Source of the DNA: Pseudoalteromonas luteoviolacea NCIMB 1944
Lineage (GTDB): Bacteria > Pseudomonadota > Gammaproteobacteria > Enterobacterales > Alteromonadaceae
Length of the DNA stretch: 64,000 bases
Assembly (NCBI RefSeq): GCF_001625565.1
Contig: NZ_AUXS01000013.1
Span: forward strand, 124,001-188,000
Direction of reading: 5' to 3'
The notes beneath the pieces are model-generated. The model was not told the DNA's origin. It did no database searches and saw nothing but the letters and a program-made list of their open reading frames with translations. Shown piece by piece: positions 31,245 through 43,100 of the stretch. Numbering within the stretch: position 1 is the stretch's first letter; each line of letters opens with the position of its first letter. The translations under genes were made by a program, and so were the position numbers.

Positions 31245-32330
31245 ATGCGGTTAGCCACAGCGGAAATTAATATACCAGCACTGCGTTATAACCTAGCTAG
31301 GGTGAAAGAAATTGCGCCTAGCTCGAAAATAATGGCGGTGCTAAAGGCCAATGCATATGGTCACGGTTTGGTCAAAATTGCGCAATGTTTATCAGATGCT
31401 GATGCGTTTGCAGTTGCACGTATCGACGAGGCTTTGGCATTGCGTGCAGGGGGACTGACAAAACCAATTATTTTGTTGGAAGGTTTTTTCGATCCCAGCG
31501 ACTTACCTATTTTGCTCGCAAATAACTTTGAAACAGTTGTTCATGATGAAAGCCAGTTACTTGCCATCGAGCAGAGCAACTTAGAAATGCCAATATCCGT
31601 ATGGCTTAAAGTTGATACAGGCATGCACAGGTTAGGCATTGAGCCCGAACAATTTGATGATTTTTACCAGCGCTTAAAGCAATGCCAAAACGTCAAGCCA
31701 GCAGTAAATTTAATGACTCACTTTCCATGTGCAGATGACGTCAGTAATGACTTTACCCAAGTCCAAATAGATTTGTTTGCGTCATTGGTTTCAGAGCGAC
31801 GTGAAGCATTGTGTTTGGCGAATTCTGCTGGCGTGATTGGTTGGCCAGATGCGCATTTTGACTGGGTTAGATCAGGACTGATGCTTTATGGGGTGTCACC
31901 GATGTTGGATCAAGTTGGAGTGGATCACCAACTAAAACCTGTGATGCGACTAAAAACACGGGTGATCGCCATCAAACAAGTCACTGAAGGTGATCGTGTT
32001 GGCTACGGAGGGAGGTGGCAATGCCAAAAAGCAACCACTTTGGCTGTGGTCGCTATGGGTTATGGTGATGGTTACCCACGACACGCTAGGCAAGGCACAC
32101 CAGTGGTTATTAAAGGCAAGCGATATGGGATTGTGGGTAGTGTATCAATGGACATGATCAGTGTTGATGTCGGTGAAAATGCTGCGCACATTCAAGTTGG
32201 AGATGAAGTTGAAATGTGGGGACCAACCTTGCCTGTCGAAGAGGTTGCAAGGTGTGCTGATACCATCCCTTATGAATTGTTGTGTAATGTCACGCCACGC
32301 GTAAGCTATGAATACTGCAACGAGGAGTGA
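31245..32330 (+). CDS. alr: Alanine racemase
   Basis: PLP enzyme that makes D-alanine for peptidoglycan. 361 residues. The cofactor lysine is Lys34 in IMAVLKANAYGHGL. The second catalytic residue is the tyrosine in RVGYGGRW; VDTGMHRLG and SMDMISVDVG are further family motifs. Twenty-six bases after dnaB, so probably co-transcribed. It converges with yjbQ (seven-base gap). Confidence 0.95.
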   Translation: MRLATAEINIPALRYNLARVKEIAPSSKIMAVLKANAYGHGLVKIAQCLSDADAFAVARIDEALALRAGGLTKPIILLEGFFDPSDLPILLANNFETVVHDESQLLAIEQSNLEMPISVWLKVDTGMHRLGIEPEQFDDFYQRLKQCQNVKPAVNLMTHFPCADDVSNDFTQVQIDLFASLVSERREALCLANSAGVIGWPDAHFDWVRSGLMLYGVSPMLDQVGVDHQLKPVMRLKTRVIAIKQVTEGDRVGYGGRWQCQKATTLAVVAMGYGDGYPRHARQGTPVVIKGKRYGIVGSVSMDMISVDVGENAAHIQVGDEVEMWGPTLPVEEVARCADTIPYELLCNVTPRVSYEYCNEE

Positions 32331-32337
32331 GTATAAC

Positions 32338-32769
32338 TCACTCTAAGAGCTGTCCTTGTAGTGTCGCTACGATATTTCGAGGACCACCTTGATCTCTATG
32401 CTCACCCAGATATATGCCCTGCCAAGTACCCAGTTTTAATTGTCCCTGATAGATCGGGATGGTGATTTCACACCCGAGTGTACTCGACTTTATGTGAGCT
32501 GGCATGTCATCGTCTCCTTCATAGTCATGACGATAATAATGCTGATTTTGAGGCACAAAGTGATTGAAATGGCTCTCCATATCCATACGCACAGTTGGAT
32601 CGGCATTTTCATTGATCGTCAAACTAGCCGACGTATGTTGAATAAATAAGTGGAGCAAGCCGACCTTGTAATAGCTCAGCTGTGGAATATGTGTCAAAAG
32701 CTCATCGTCAATGAGGTGAAAGCCTCGAGGACGAGGCTTCAACGTGATCACAGATTGGTGCCAACTCAT
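32338..32769 (-). CDS. yjbQ: YjbQ family protein (UPF0047)
   Basis: 143 residues; the sequence [40 protein letters not shown] and the C-terminal [19 protein letters not shown] are the family signature with clustered His and Asp residues likely to bind metal. Relatives have weak thiamine-phosphate synthase activity, from which the name secondary thiamine-phosphate synthase derives; the biological role is uncertain. Its start overlaps the cheX stop by four bases, indicating coupling. Confidence 0.88.
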   Translation of the reverse strand: MSWHQSVITLKPRPRGFHLIDDELLTHIPQLSYYKVGLLHLFIQHTSASLTINENADPTVRMDMESHFNHFVPQNQHYYRHDYEGDDDMPAHIKSSTLGCEITIPIYQGQLKLGTWQGIYLGEHRDQGGPRNIVATLQGQLLE

Positions 32770-33233
32770 AGTTTGTCGAAGCTGACCTCAATATTTGCAT
32801 TACCATCCTCAGATGTGAATGGCATGATTATTTTAGCACCTTCACACTTATGCGTGATGGTGTGTCCAGGTCCAGATACAACCAAAGGTGTTGCCATGTC
32901 GAAATCATACCCCTTTTCACCAAGTAGATTTTTTGCTCCACCGGTGACCATATTGGTGATTTCTCCAACCATATCAGTGACCTCTTCATTTATCTTTTCA
33001 GGTCTTTCACCAAGCATTCGCTCCATAATCGCGAGGGCAAGGCTTTCGTCAAAGGTAATTGAAAAAGAGCCTTTGGTTTGTGGGCCAACCATACCGATTA
33101 GCCCAGATACATCTCCACGGGCGACTTCATCTTTTTTTATCTTAGGCTTACCGGGCGTTAGCTCCGTTTGCGCCATTGTCGCTAATACATTTATTAGTGA
33201 AGATAAAAAAGGGTTGATGAACTCAACATTCAT
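32766..33233 (-). CDS. cheX: CheX-like chemotaxis phosphatase
   Basis: 155 residues of the CheC/CheX/FliY class, dephosphorylating CheY-like response regulators. The active-site helix is visible at [28 protein letters not shown]: the family's ExxN pair is Glu and Asn in [14 protein letters not shown] and the C-terminal EGAKIIMPF fit CheX. No CheY or receptor gene is next to it, so its target is elsewhere. It is the upstream partner of yjbQ on the minus strand. Confidence 0.85.
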   Translation of the reverse strand: MNVEFINPFLSSLINVLATMAQTELTPGKPKIKKDEVARGDVSGLIGMVGPQTKGSFSITFDESLALAIMERMLGERPEKINEEVTDMVGEITNMVTGGAKNLLGEKGYDFDMATPLVVSGPGHTITHKCEGAKIIMPFTSEDGNANIEVSFDKL

Positions 33234-33304
33234 ATTTTAGGTCCCTTGTTTTATTCATTATTGCAGACATTAGTTTAAGTGTAGTGGCTTTTTTGACGGC
33301 TGCA

Positions 33305-33739
33305 CTACTGTTGGCACTTTTCGCAAAGCCCATGTGCTTCGATTGTTTGTGCTTTTACTTTAAAGCCTTTTTCTGCTGATAAATTGTTTAACTCATGAGA
33401 AATGGCAGTTGAGTGCAACTCTTGAACATGCCCACAGCTATCACATATCAGCAGTTGTACAGGGTGGATATGATCAAAATGGTGACACAACATAAATGAG
33501 TTTGTGCTTTCGATTTTATGGATGAAACCTAGCTCAGCCAAAAAGTCTAGCGCACGGTAAACCGTTGCGGGTTTGGCACTACTCTCTGTTAATTTCAGTT
33601 CTTCTAACAGGTCATAAGCGCCAACACCACCTTGCTTAGTTGCAAGCAGGCGAAACACCTTTTCTCTAATAGGTGTAAAACGCGCCCCGCGATTGTCACA
33701 GACCTGCTTTGCTTTGGAAACTAGTAGTTCTATATTCAT
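33305..33739 (-). CDS. zur: Fur-family zinc-uptake regulator (Zur)
   Basis: 144 residues with the N-terminal winged helix (RGARFTPIREKVFRLLATKQGGVGAYDLLEEL) and the DNA-reading SSAKPATVYRALDFLAELGFIHKI. Metal sites are the HHFDHIHPVQLLICDSCGH segment and the C-terminal CEKC, two CxxC pairs for structural zinc. The sequence around LCHHFDHIHPVQLLICDSC is typical of Zur rather than Fur. The target operator was not sought. It lies 43 bases downstream of the GGDEF-EAL gene. Confidence 0.88.
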   Translation of the reverse strand: MNIELLVSKAKQVCDNRGARFTPIREKVFRLLATKQGGVGAYDLLEELKLTESSAKPATVYRALDFLAELGFIHKIESTNSFMLCHHFDHIHPVQLLICDSCGHVQELHSTAISHELNNLSAEKGFKVKAQTIEAHGLCEKCQQ

Positions 33740-33782
33740 ATTCTAAATCCTTACACTACTTCTCAATACTAACATATTCATT

Positions 33783-36269
33783 TTAATAGTCTTGTATCGA
33801 CAAGGATTTATTCTCAATATTCAAAGGTTGGTGTGCATATTGCGCTAACCACGCCTCAAAATCAATTTTTGCCATGGGTTTACCCAAAAAGTAGCCTTGA
33901 CCTAAATCACACCCAAGGGCCGCTAAAATATCTAATTGTAGTTGGGTTTCGATACCTTCGGCGATAACTTTTATACCTAAATTGTGGGCCATAGTGATAA
34001 TGGTATGGACCAATTGCCTGACTTGCTCACTGGTGTGCATGTCGAAAATAAAGCTTTGGTCGATTTTGACAACATCAAAAGGGTATAACCTTAAATAGTT
34101 TAAAGAAGAATACCCGGTACCAAAGTCATCCATTGAAACGAGGACACCTAGTTGGTGAAATTCGAATAAGGCATCTTTAACCAATGCGTCTCCTGTAAGT
34201 AGAACGCCTTCTGTAATTTCTAGTTCGAGCAATTGGGTATCAATCTGGTATTTATTAATCATACGGCTAATAGAGTTTACAAGATTGGGGTCTTTAAACT
34301 GTCTCGGTGAGAGGTTAACAGCAATACGGTATGGGTGAGGGTGGAAGTCTTGCAGTGTGCAAATTTGTTGCATCGCCTGCTCTAGCACAAATTCACCTAA
34401 TTCAATAATATAACCCGTTTGTTCAGCCAATGGGATAAACTCAGCTGGGGAGACCCATCCAAGCTCAGTATTATACCAGCGTAGTAATGCTTCAGCACCC
34501 ACAACAAAGCGGCTAGATAAATCATATTGAGGTTGAAAATAGACTTCAAATTCTTGATTGACCAAGGCGCTGCGCATACTATCTTCAAGTTTTAGGCGGC
34601 GGTTTAGATCTTGACTCATACTCTCGGTGAAGAATGAAAAGGTATTTCGGCCCATGTGCTTGGCACTGTACATGGCGGAGTCAGCTTTTCTTAAAAGTTC
34701 ATTTGGGGTGTCAGCATCATCTGGAAAAACCGCAACGCCCAAACTCAAAGAAATGGTAAAGGCTCGTTCATCAATCTCAAAAGGAGAGCGGAAAAGTTGG
34801 ACTAATTTAGTCGCAATAGCGGTTATGTCATGATGTGTCTGGATGTCTCCCAGTAAAATAATGAACTCATCTCCGCCAAGACGTGCAACCGTATCATGTT
34901 TACGCAGTGCTCCCTTTAATACGGAAGCAGAATGAACAAGCACTTTGTCTCCAACTTCATGACCCATTGAGTCATTGACCTTTTTAAAATCGTCTAAGTC
35001 AATGAAGCCGACTGCAATAAGTTGTTGGTTTCGTTTGGCTTCATGGATCATCTGCTGGAGTCTATCAAGTGCTAAAAATCGATTGGGCAAGTTGGTCAAT
35101 GTATCGTAAAAAGCATGTTTAAGTATCACCTCTTCTTGGCGTTTTTTGTCTGTGATATCTCGCACAGCAATGACGAGTTTGTCCGACTGAGGTATCGCGT
35201 TTAACCGCGCTTCAAAGTGCTTTGTACTGTCTGTATTTTCCAGTTTATACTCTATTTGTGTAAGCTGGCTACTCTGCTCAATGGTGGAAATTGCTTTGGC
35301 AAAATGCTTGGCTGCATGCGATGGCAAAATATCAATTAGCTGTTGCCCTACAAATTGTTTTTCTGGTACTGGCAGGTTATCGTCCCGGCCATAATGACAC
35401 TCTAAAATTTTGCTCTGCCTATCGATAATAAAAAAGATATCAGGCAGTGCTGAAAATATCCCCTGCAATACGCTGTGTCTATCAAGCGCATTTTGTTCTG
35501 CGAGTTTTTGCTGTTTAAAACCGATATCTAATGTATGTGCAGCACGTGCTAGGTTATTAGCCAGATGTTTTAGTTCGCCATCCCCCTTAATTTGATGCTC
35601 GGCAATAAACTCAAAATCACTCAGTTTGTTACTGATCTGGGTGAGCTCAGATATGGGGCGGTGAATAAAATAATAGGTGACAAGCAAAGCCAAGACTGAA
35701 ATAAAAACAATCGCGAAAATAATAAACCAAGCATTGTGGTTGTAATGGATGAGCAGTTGTGAAAATGTCTCGGTGAGGTCAAATTGACTGTAGATAAAAT
35801 AAGGGGGATCAAAAATCGCATTATTTGCATCTTGCACCGATGCTGGGATCTCTTGGTAAGTGACCAGCGTATTTGTTTGCGAGTCGAAGAAATGTCGTGG
35901 CTCTTCAGTCCCATGTTGATTGGCTACTTGCGCAAGTTGAGGAAAAAGAGTGTTGGCGCTTAAGCCAATTTGGCTTTTGTCAATGCTGTCACGCACAACA
36001 AGTTGTTTGTCAATGACAACAACTGAGCGCAGTGATTCTATCAATTCACGGGGATCGCCAGCTGTGAAAAAGCCTGACGAGGCAGTACTGGTCACGGTAT
36101 TTGCTATGTTTGCGGTGATTTGTGTAGCGGTATGTAAAGTTTGCTCAATTATGAAATCTTTTTTAATTTGGTAACTGAATACGATGAGCACAGAGGCAAA
36201 CACAGCGGCTGAGATAGTGGAAAGGAGAGTTAACCAAACCTTTAGGTTGATCGAATATGCTTTATCCAT
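33783..36269 (-). CDS. Membrane GGDEF-EAL cyclic-di-GMP signalling protein with PAS domain
   Basis: 828 residues from the ATG at 36269-36267, which has AGGA upstream; the longer frame starts from a TTG. Two membrane segments (about 10-30 and 180-202) bracket a periplasmic sensor domain of about 150 residues. A cytoplasmic HAMP-like stretch and PAS-like domain follow. The GGDEF domain is intact (ARLGGDEFIILL) with the product-inhibition RxxD (RKHD) five residues ahead. The EAL domain (AEALLRWYNTELGWVSPAEFIPLAEQTG) also keeps EAL and the DDFGTGYSSLNYL motif. It may make or break cyclic-di-GMP; which dominates cannot be told. Confidence 0.88.
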   Translation of the reverse strand: MDKAYSINLKVWLTLLSTISAAVFASVLIVFSYQIKKDFIIEQTLHTATQITANIANTVTSTASSGFFTAGDPRELIESLRSVVVIDKQLVVRDSIDKSQIGLSANTLFPQLAQVANQHGTEEPRHFFDSQTNTLVTYQEIPASVQDANNAIFDPPYFIYSQFDLTETFSQLLIHYNHNAWFIIFAIVFISVLALLVTYYFIHRPISELTQISNKLSDFEFIAEHQIKGDGELKHLANNLARAAHTLDIGFKQQKLAEQNALDRHSVLQGIFSALPDIFFIIDRQSKILECHYGRDDNLPVPEKQFVGQQLIDILPSHAAKHFAKAISTIEQSSQLTQIEYKLENTDSTKHFEARLNAIPQSDKLVIAVRDITDKKRQEEVILKHAFYDTLTNLPNRFLALDRLQQMIHEAKRNQQLIAVGFIDLDDFKKVNDSMGHEVGDKVLVHSASVLKGALRKHDTVARLGGDEFIILLGDIQTHHDITAIATKLVQLFRSPFEIDERAFTISLSLGVAVFPDDADTPNELLRKADSAMYSAKHMGRNTFSFFTESMSQDLNRRLKLEDSMRSALVNQEFEVYFQPQYDLSSRFVVGAEALLRWYNTELGWVSPAEFIPLAEQTGYIIELGEFVLEQAMQQICTLQDFHPHPYRIAVNLSPRQFKDPNLVNSISRMINKYQIDTQLLELEITEGVLLTGDALVKDALFEFHQLGVLVSMDDFGTGYSSLNYLRLYPFDVVKIDQSFIFDMHTSEQVRQLVHTIITMAHNLGIKVIAEGIETQLQLDILAALGCDLGQGYFLGKPMAKIDFEAWLAQYAHQPLNIENKSLSIQDY

Positions 36270-37199
36270 TTCTAATCCTTCAATACCACGCACCTTGTTG
36301 GCAACAATCAGCCTGTGACTCAATAATTAATCCGTTAATGACGGCTGCTTGTGGTTATTTATCAAACTCAATGGCTACCACCGCAAGCTGCAGAACATGC
36401 CAGTTTGTGGCCACCCTAGATTCAGTATAGTTTAATTCGAAAGATATCAATGACCGATCTGTGTTTAAATCGCTGATAGATTGGTGTTGTTACATCGTGT
36501 TAGGCACGTATTGAGTAACAAAGCTAGTTTCTTTATCCATCCATAGCCGTCAAATAGCTTTAATACATGTCTGTTAGTCTGCTCATTCACATCGAATAAA
36601 AGAAATAAAAAACGTGCTTTTTCACACCAAGAGCTGCGGCTTTTACCCGGTAAGAGGTGGGTATTAAATAAGCTGGGTGAGTGCTTAATACTCGATAAAG
36701 TTTAGGGTTTACGCAGGGTTATATCTTGTACATTTGTTAATTTTTAGTAATTTTGATTTATTTTTTTATTTTGTGTGATAGCATCTTTGTGATAGTAATA
36801 AATTAATAAAGAATATTCTGAATTTTAGGTAATGAGTTTCGTTGTCTGGTTGTCTTGCCTGCATGAGTAGCATTTTCTTTTATAAGTACTCAATATAAAT
36901 CATTAGTTTATGATGTTTGAGTGGTAGTAAAAGGTGTAGTCTATTAACTTAACTTGCAGTGTTTAGTGGTTAATTAACCTTCAAATATTTACGCGCCTCA
37001 GAGCGTATACATAGATTGTATTAAATTTGTGTAGTACCTCTCGGTTCGTTGTGAATTTTAAATTGATTAGTTTTTTTCAATTTTTGTGGTTAGAGCTAGG
37101 ATTGCTGCAGCGGCCTTCATTGCACAAATATTAAAGCCTAAAATAGCGCTTAGCTCCTAACTGAGAGATCACTTAATCACTCTTTTTTGTGGGCATGGC
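36270..37199. promoter_or_regulatory. Long AT-rich regulatory region upstream of the lipopeptide synthase
   Basis: 930 bases without a convincing gene on either strand. The middle (36700-37100) is very AT-rich with several runs of T, a composition often bound by H-NS-like proteins. A perfect 12-base palindrome lies at 36968-36979. The bases before the 37200 start (GTGGGCATGGC) give only a weak ribosome binding site. No tRNA or terminator was found for the divergent genes. Confidence 0.5.
36968..36979. promoter_or_regulatory. Perfect 12-base palindrome GGTTAATTAACC
   Basis: Self-complementary sequence about 220 bases ahead of the synthase start, in otherwise AT-rich DNA. It is the most regular dyad in the gap and could bind a dimeric regulator. 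No function is known. Confidence 0.35.
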
Positions 37200-40100
37200 A
37201 TGAAAACAGACTTAGTGACTACGTTAGTTACATTGGCAAACACACGTGGTGATGACACTGCGTATCAATATTTCTTCTCTGACGACCTTCCCAGTCAAAC
37301 CTTAACTTATAAACAACTTGATAGTCGCGCAAGGCAAATAGCATCCCAATTGGACAAGCAGTTTGAACGAGGTGATCGCGCGTTACTTCTGTATAATTCT
37401 GGGTTTGCATTTATTGAAGCATTTTTCGCCTGTTTATATGCTGGTATTGTAGCTGTACCTGTTTATCCTCCGAAAAAAAATCAAAATATAACCCGGCTGC
37501 GCAGTATTATTGAAGATGCTGGAGCAAAAGGTGTGTTAACCAGCGAAAAAGTCAATGAGATTGCACGGCCGCTGTTTGAGTCGGAAACAAGTCTTACAGG
37601 TTTGGCCTTATATACGACTGATGCGATAGAATCAGATCCGAGCAGCTGGCAGCCTATTACAGTAAGAGGTCAGGATCTGGCTTTTCTGCAGTACACGTCC
37701 GGATCAACAGGTTCACCCAAAGGTGTGATGGTGAGCCATGACAACATCACCGACAACGAAGAGATGATGAAAATTGCGTTTGGCCATAGTAGCGAAACGC
37801 CCATAGTAAGTTGGTTGCCTCATTTTCATGATATGGGACTGATTTTTGGCATACTGCAACCCATTTATATCGGCGCGCCAGCCTGTTTAATGAATCCCAC
37901 TTACTTCCTGCAAAAACCGTTACGCTGGCTTAAATTATTAAGTGAATTCAAAGGTGTGACGTCAAGTGCTCCAAATTTTGCCTATGACCTCTGTGTGGAT
38001 ACGATCAAGGAAGAGGAGTTAGAGGCACTTGATTTATCACACTGGCAGTCAGCACTCAATGGTGCTGAGCCGGTACGAGCGACGACATTAGAGCGCTTTT
38101 ACAACAAGTTTAAACGGTGCGGATTACGCAAAGGGAGCCTTTCTCCATGCTATGGAATGGCCGAAACAACCTTGTTTGCCAGTGGTGGCGCGTTGCTTGA
38201 ATCACCAAAAGTACTCAGCCTAAACAACGAAAAGATGCTTGAAGGGCTGGCTAAGATACAGGAACACATCATCGATAATCGGGACAGGTGTTCTATTCCT
38301 GAATATCTGGCTGTTTCGAGTGGGCATGCTTGGTGTGATCATGAAATTGCCATTGTCTCACCGAATACACTCCTTCGTTGCCAAGATGGAGAAGTCGGTG
38401 AGATCTGGGTTAAAGGCGCCAGTGTTGCAAGGGGTTACTGGAATAAACCAGAACTCACGAAAGAGGTTTTTCAAGCTCATATAGCCGAAGAAGGGGACGG
38501 GCCTTACTTGCGTACCGGCGATCTCGGTTTTTTGCATCAGCAAGCGCTGTTTGTCACAGGTAGATGTAAAGATGTTTTGATTTTCCGTGGCAAAAATTAT
38601 TATCCGCAAGATATAGAGCTAACAGTAAGTGATTCGGATGATGCGTTAGAGAGCAATGGTGGTGCTGCTTTTTCTATTTATGCAGATAGTGAAGAGCGCT
38701 TGGTGATCGTGCAGCAGCTAAAGCGCACAGCAATCCGTAAAGTGAATAAAGCACAGGTGATAGAGAAAATTATCAGCGCGGTTGTCGAGCACCATGGTAT
38801 TGCGCCCTATGATGTTGTGTTAATTAAGCCTGGCAGGCTGTGTAAAACTTCGAGCGGCAAAGTACAGCGCCAAGAGAATAAAGCGCACTATGAGCAAGCC
38901 CGCTTTGAAGCATTGGCTGCGTTTAAACCGGAGAAAGAGCCGCAGCGTCAAGCGCCTGAAGCCCCTGTGACAATCCATTCAGATTCGGCATTGTCTACTG
39001 CAGTTTGCAAGTTGCTGCAAAATATCATTGCTATGGAAGTTGGCATTGAAAGTACCAAGTTAGATATCGATGCATCCTTTTTATCTTTGGGTGTTGATTC
39101 CATGAAAGCGGTGCGTATTTCTGGTGAATTGATGGAGCTGCATGGTATTGAATTGGAGTCAACCATCTTGTATGAGTACCCAAGTATTGCAGAGTTAGCG
39201 GGCTACTTGTGCCAATTTGATGAGGTAAAATCTCTATTAGCTAGCAGTGGCGAAGGGCATCCAGCGCAAAAGTTTGAGGCCAAACTACAGTCAAATTCAA
39301 AAAGCACGGACTCTCAAACACAAGCTGTGGAGCAAGCGCCACAGCAGGAAACCGACATTGCGATCATTGGTATGGCTTGTCGCTACCCAGAGGCTAGTGA
39401 TCTAGACTCATTGTGGCAAATATTGATGGATGAACACGACGCCATCACGACCCCAAGCGATGCCCGTCAGCAACTTTGCCCGCAGGTCAATGCCAATCGC
39501 TTTGGGGGATATATAGAGGGGATCTCTGAGTTTGATCATACCGTATTTGGTATATCGCCAAGTGAAGCGCAGCACATAGATCCGCAACAGCGGCTGCTAC
39601 TAGAAAACACATATCATGCCATTCAATCAGCCGGTTATATGCCGTCCGAGTTAACGGGTCAACGGATCGGTGTGTATGTAGGGATCTCACAAAGCGATTA
39701 TTTTTCTGAATCTCAACAAGTAGAAAAAAGCAGCGCGTACCTAGGTACTGGAACGGCACTCAGCATTGCGGCCAATCGCTTATCTTACTATTACAATTTT
39801 ACTGGCCCGAGTTTGGCAATTGATACCGCCTGCTCTTCGTCGCTGGTTGCATTGCATCACGCAGTGCAGGCCGTGCGTGCGGGAGATATAAAGCAAGCGT
39901 TGGTTGCTGGGGTGAATTTAATCTTGAACGACGATGTGTCGCAAGCATGCGATAACGCACAAATGTTGGCAAGCGATGGCAGGTGTAAGACTTTTTCGGA
40001 TAGCGCCAATGGCTATGTGCGCAGTGAGGGAGTAGGTTCAATATTAATCAAACCACTCACGCAAGCACTGGCTGACAAAGATCCTATTTATGGCGTGATC

Positions 40101-43100
40101 AAAGGCAGTGCAGTCAACCAAGATGGTCGCAGTAACGGAATTACAGCACCGAATGGACGAGCGCAGCAGCAAGTCATCAAGGCAGCGCTTGCACACGCGG
40201 GTGTTGAGGCGCAAGACATTCATTATGTAGAAGCACATGGAACCGGTACTGAACTTGGGGACCCCATAGAAGTCTCGGCGTTGCAGCAAATATACGGTCA
40301 ACGGCGTCAAAGTAAGCTTATCGTCGGTTCAGTTAAAGCCAATATTGGTCATCTGGAATCGGCTGCAGGATTGGCGGGTTTAATTAAAACCATGCTGTGT
40401 ATGACGCACCAAAAAATACCAGCTCAGCGCTATAGCGAGAAATTAAACAGCCATATAGCTTGGGATAAATGTGCAATCACGGTCCCCAAAAAAGTTATAG
40501 ATTGGCCCGTCTACAAAAATAAATTGGCGCTAGCTGCTGTGAGCTCATTTGGTTTTGGTGGTACTAATGCGCATGTCATATTGGCGCCCCCGCCTCAACA
40601 AACGGAGCAAGGTCGCTCAGCAGAGAAAGCTAATTGTTATGTTCTGCCACTGTCAGCAAAATCACCAAAAGCGCTATCGCGGTGGGCCCATCAGTATGCT
40701 GAGCAGTTGCAAACTTTAGCCGATGCGCAATTTGGTCGCTTAGTTTATCAGACGGCGACAGCGCCTGATTTAAAAGGGGTAAAAAAGGCTTTTTATGGCA
40801 CTGAGCGTGAGGCCTTAATAGAGCAACTCACGACGTGCGCAGAATCTGATATCGCGCAGAGAAATGCAACTCAGCATCATTCGCCAACAACAGTATTTTT
40901 GTTCACAGGGCAAGGCTCACAATATCCGGATATGGGTAAATCACTGTACGCGTCACAAACAGTATTTAAAGCAGCCATTGACGAATGTGAAGCTTTGTTA
41001 TCGCCATATTTTGATGAACGTTTGACTGTGGTTTTGTACCAAGATCCACACGGTCAATTATTAAATCAAATTCGCTGGACTCAAGTGGCTATTTTCGCAG
41101 TTGAATATGCGATGGCGAAGTTGTTACTCAGTTTAGGCGCTGTGCCAGAGGTACTTATTAGCCACAGTGTCGGAGAATATGCGGCGGCATGTATTGCGGG
41201 CGTGATGTCTTTGTCTGACGCAACTAAGCTTATAGCGACACGCGCCCAGCTGATGCATGAATTGGATGCGGGCGGCAAAATGATTGCGGCCAGATGTACA
41301 AAACAGCGTGCTCAGGCAGTAATTGCGGCATATGACCAAAATGCGGCTATTTCTGGGTATCACGGTGAAGCTGGCGTGGTATTTTCAGGCAGTGACAACG
41401 CCATTGCGCACATTTCAAAAGAGTTAGCACGTTCAGAAATACGCGTGAAAGAGCTAAATACTGGTGCTGCGTTTCATTCGCCTTTAATGCGCCCTATGTT
41501 GGATGAATTTGCAAAAGCACTGAACACCATCACATTACAGAAACCTACTGTGAAGTTTATTTCGTCCGTAACCGGAAAAGCAGAAGACTCAAGACTGACG
41601 AAGCCTGAATATTGGTGCGAGCAAATTGTTGAGCCAGTGTGTTTTGATGCGTGTTTGCACGAGCTGAGTGAGCTGGCACCAGTTTGTGTTGTGGAGCTTG
41701 GTCCTAAACCGATTTTGAGTGCCTTGGCACAAGAAAACCTTCCTCAAGTAGAAGGGCCTTATCTACATGTGCTGCATGATAAAGGATGTGATCGCGCGCG
41801 TCTTGGAAATAGTATCGCAACATTTTATGAGCTTGGGGTGGAGCTTGACTGGGCGAAGCTTTATCCATCGCAATCTCAAAATGACACTTTCCGAGAGCCG
41901 CTTCCTCTTTATCCATTCGATCAGCATACTCATTGGATTGGGGCGACTGATGTGGTATCGAGATCCGAACCAGTGCCGCCGCAAGCAGCAAGCAATGAGT
42001 TGCAAAGAACACAAGCGATTGAAGAGTTTGTATTGTCGACGTTGGCAAAAGAATTAGGTATGTCGACCGTGCAGATAGACCCTCACTTGGCACTCTTAGA
42101 AATGGGGGTGGACTCGTTGATGATTATGCGAGCGGTGCGCATCTTTGAAAAACAATTCGATTTAGAATTTAGTGTCAGGCAGTTTTATGAAGAGCTAAGT
42201 AATGTCACTAACTTAGTCGACTACATTGCACAGCACAGTGATTATTTAACGGACGTTTCAGTTGATGAACAGAGTGAGCCGAACGCAGCTGTGCAGATCA
42301 GTGACAGTGTCGCGACTACGGCGACACAAATCGAAAGTAATGTGATAGTGAGTATTTGCCAGGCCCAACTGCAAGCCGCAGCGAGTGTGAGTTGTGAAGC
42401 TGCTCAGCAAAGTGTATCTGAAGTAACCGCACAGCAGCTGTCTTGGCTCAGCGGACATCCTCAGAACACTAAGCACCAAATGAAAGCAGTAGCTAACCAC
42501 ACAGAGGCTGATAAACCAAAGAGTGTGCCGCCAAAGAGCAGCTCCAAAGTAAACACAACGTCGGCAATATTGCCAGGATTTCAAGGCAAACAATTGCACC
42601 ATAGCGCAGGCACCAAAGCGATGCGCCAGCACGGTGAGGCATTGAGCGCACAATATTGCAAAAAGACCGCGACGTCCAAGCAGTTGATTGCTCAGCACCG
42701 TGAACAGCTCGCTGATTGTCGAGCTTCTGCTGGGTTTAGATTATCCAGCAAAGAAATGCTCTATCCCATTTATGCACAGCGCTGTGAAGGATCGCGTATT
42801 TGGGATATTGATGATAACGAGTATATCGACATCACCATGGATTTTGGTGTGAACTTGTTTGGTCACAAGCCCGCTTTTATTACTGAGGCAATTTCACAGC
42901 AGTTAAATAATGGCATTCAATTGGGGCTTGCCAGCCCGCTGGCGTGTGAGGCCGCATCACTAATTAGTGAATTGACTGGGCTCGAACGCGTGTCTTTTTG
43001 TAATTCGGGCACCGAAGCTGTGATGACGGCACTGAGGCTGGCTCGAAACAAAACCAAGCGTCATCTTGTTGTACAGTTTGAAGGCGCGTATCACGGCCAT

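Noticed and set aside
32440..33240. Two plus-strand open frames (69 and 196 codons) opposite yjbQ and cheX
   Set aside because: They lie wholly on the other strand of two well-recognised families and have no homologous features of their own.
41704..42093. Minus-strand frames inside the synthase genes
   Set aside because: They are shadows of long coding sequence with no ribosome binding sites and no family motifs.
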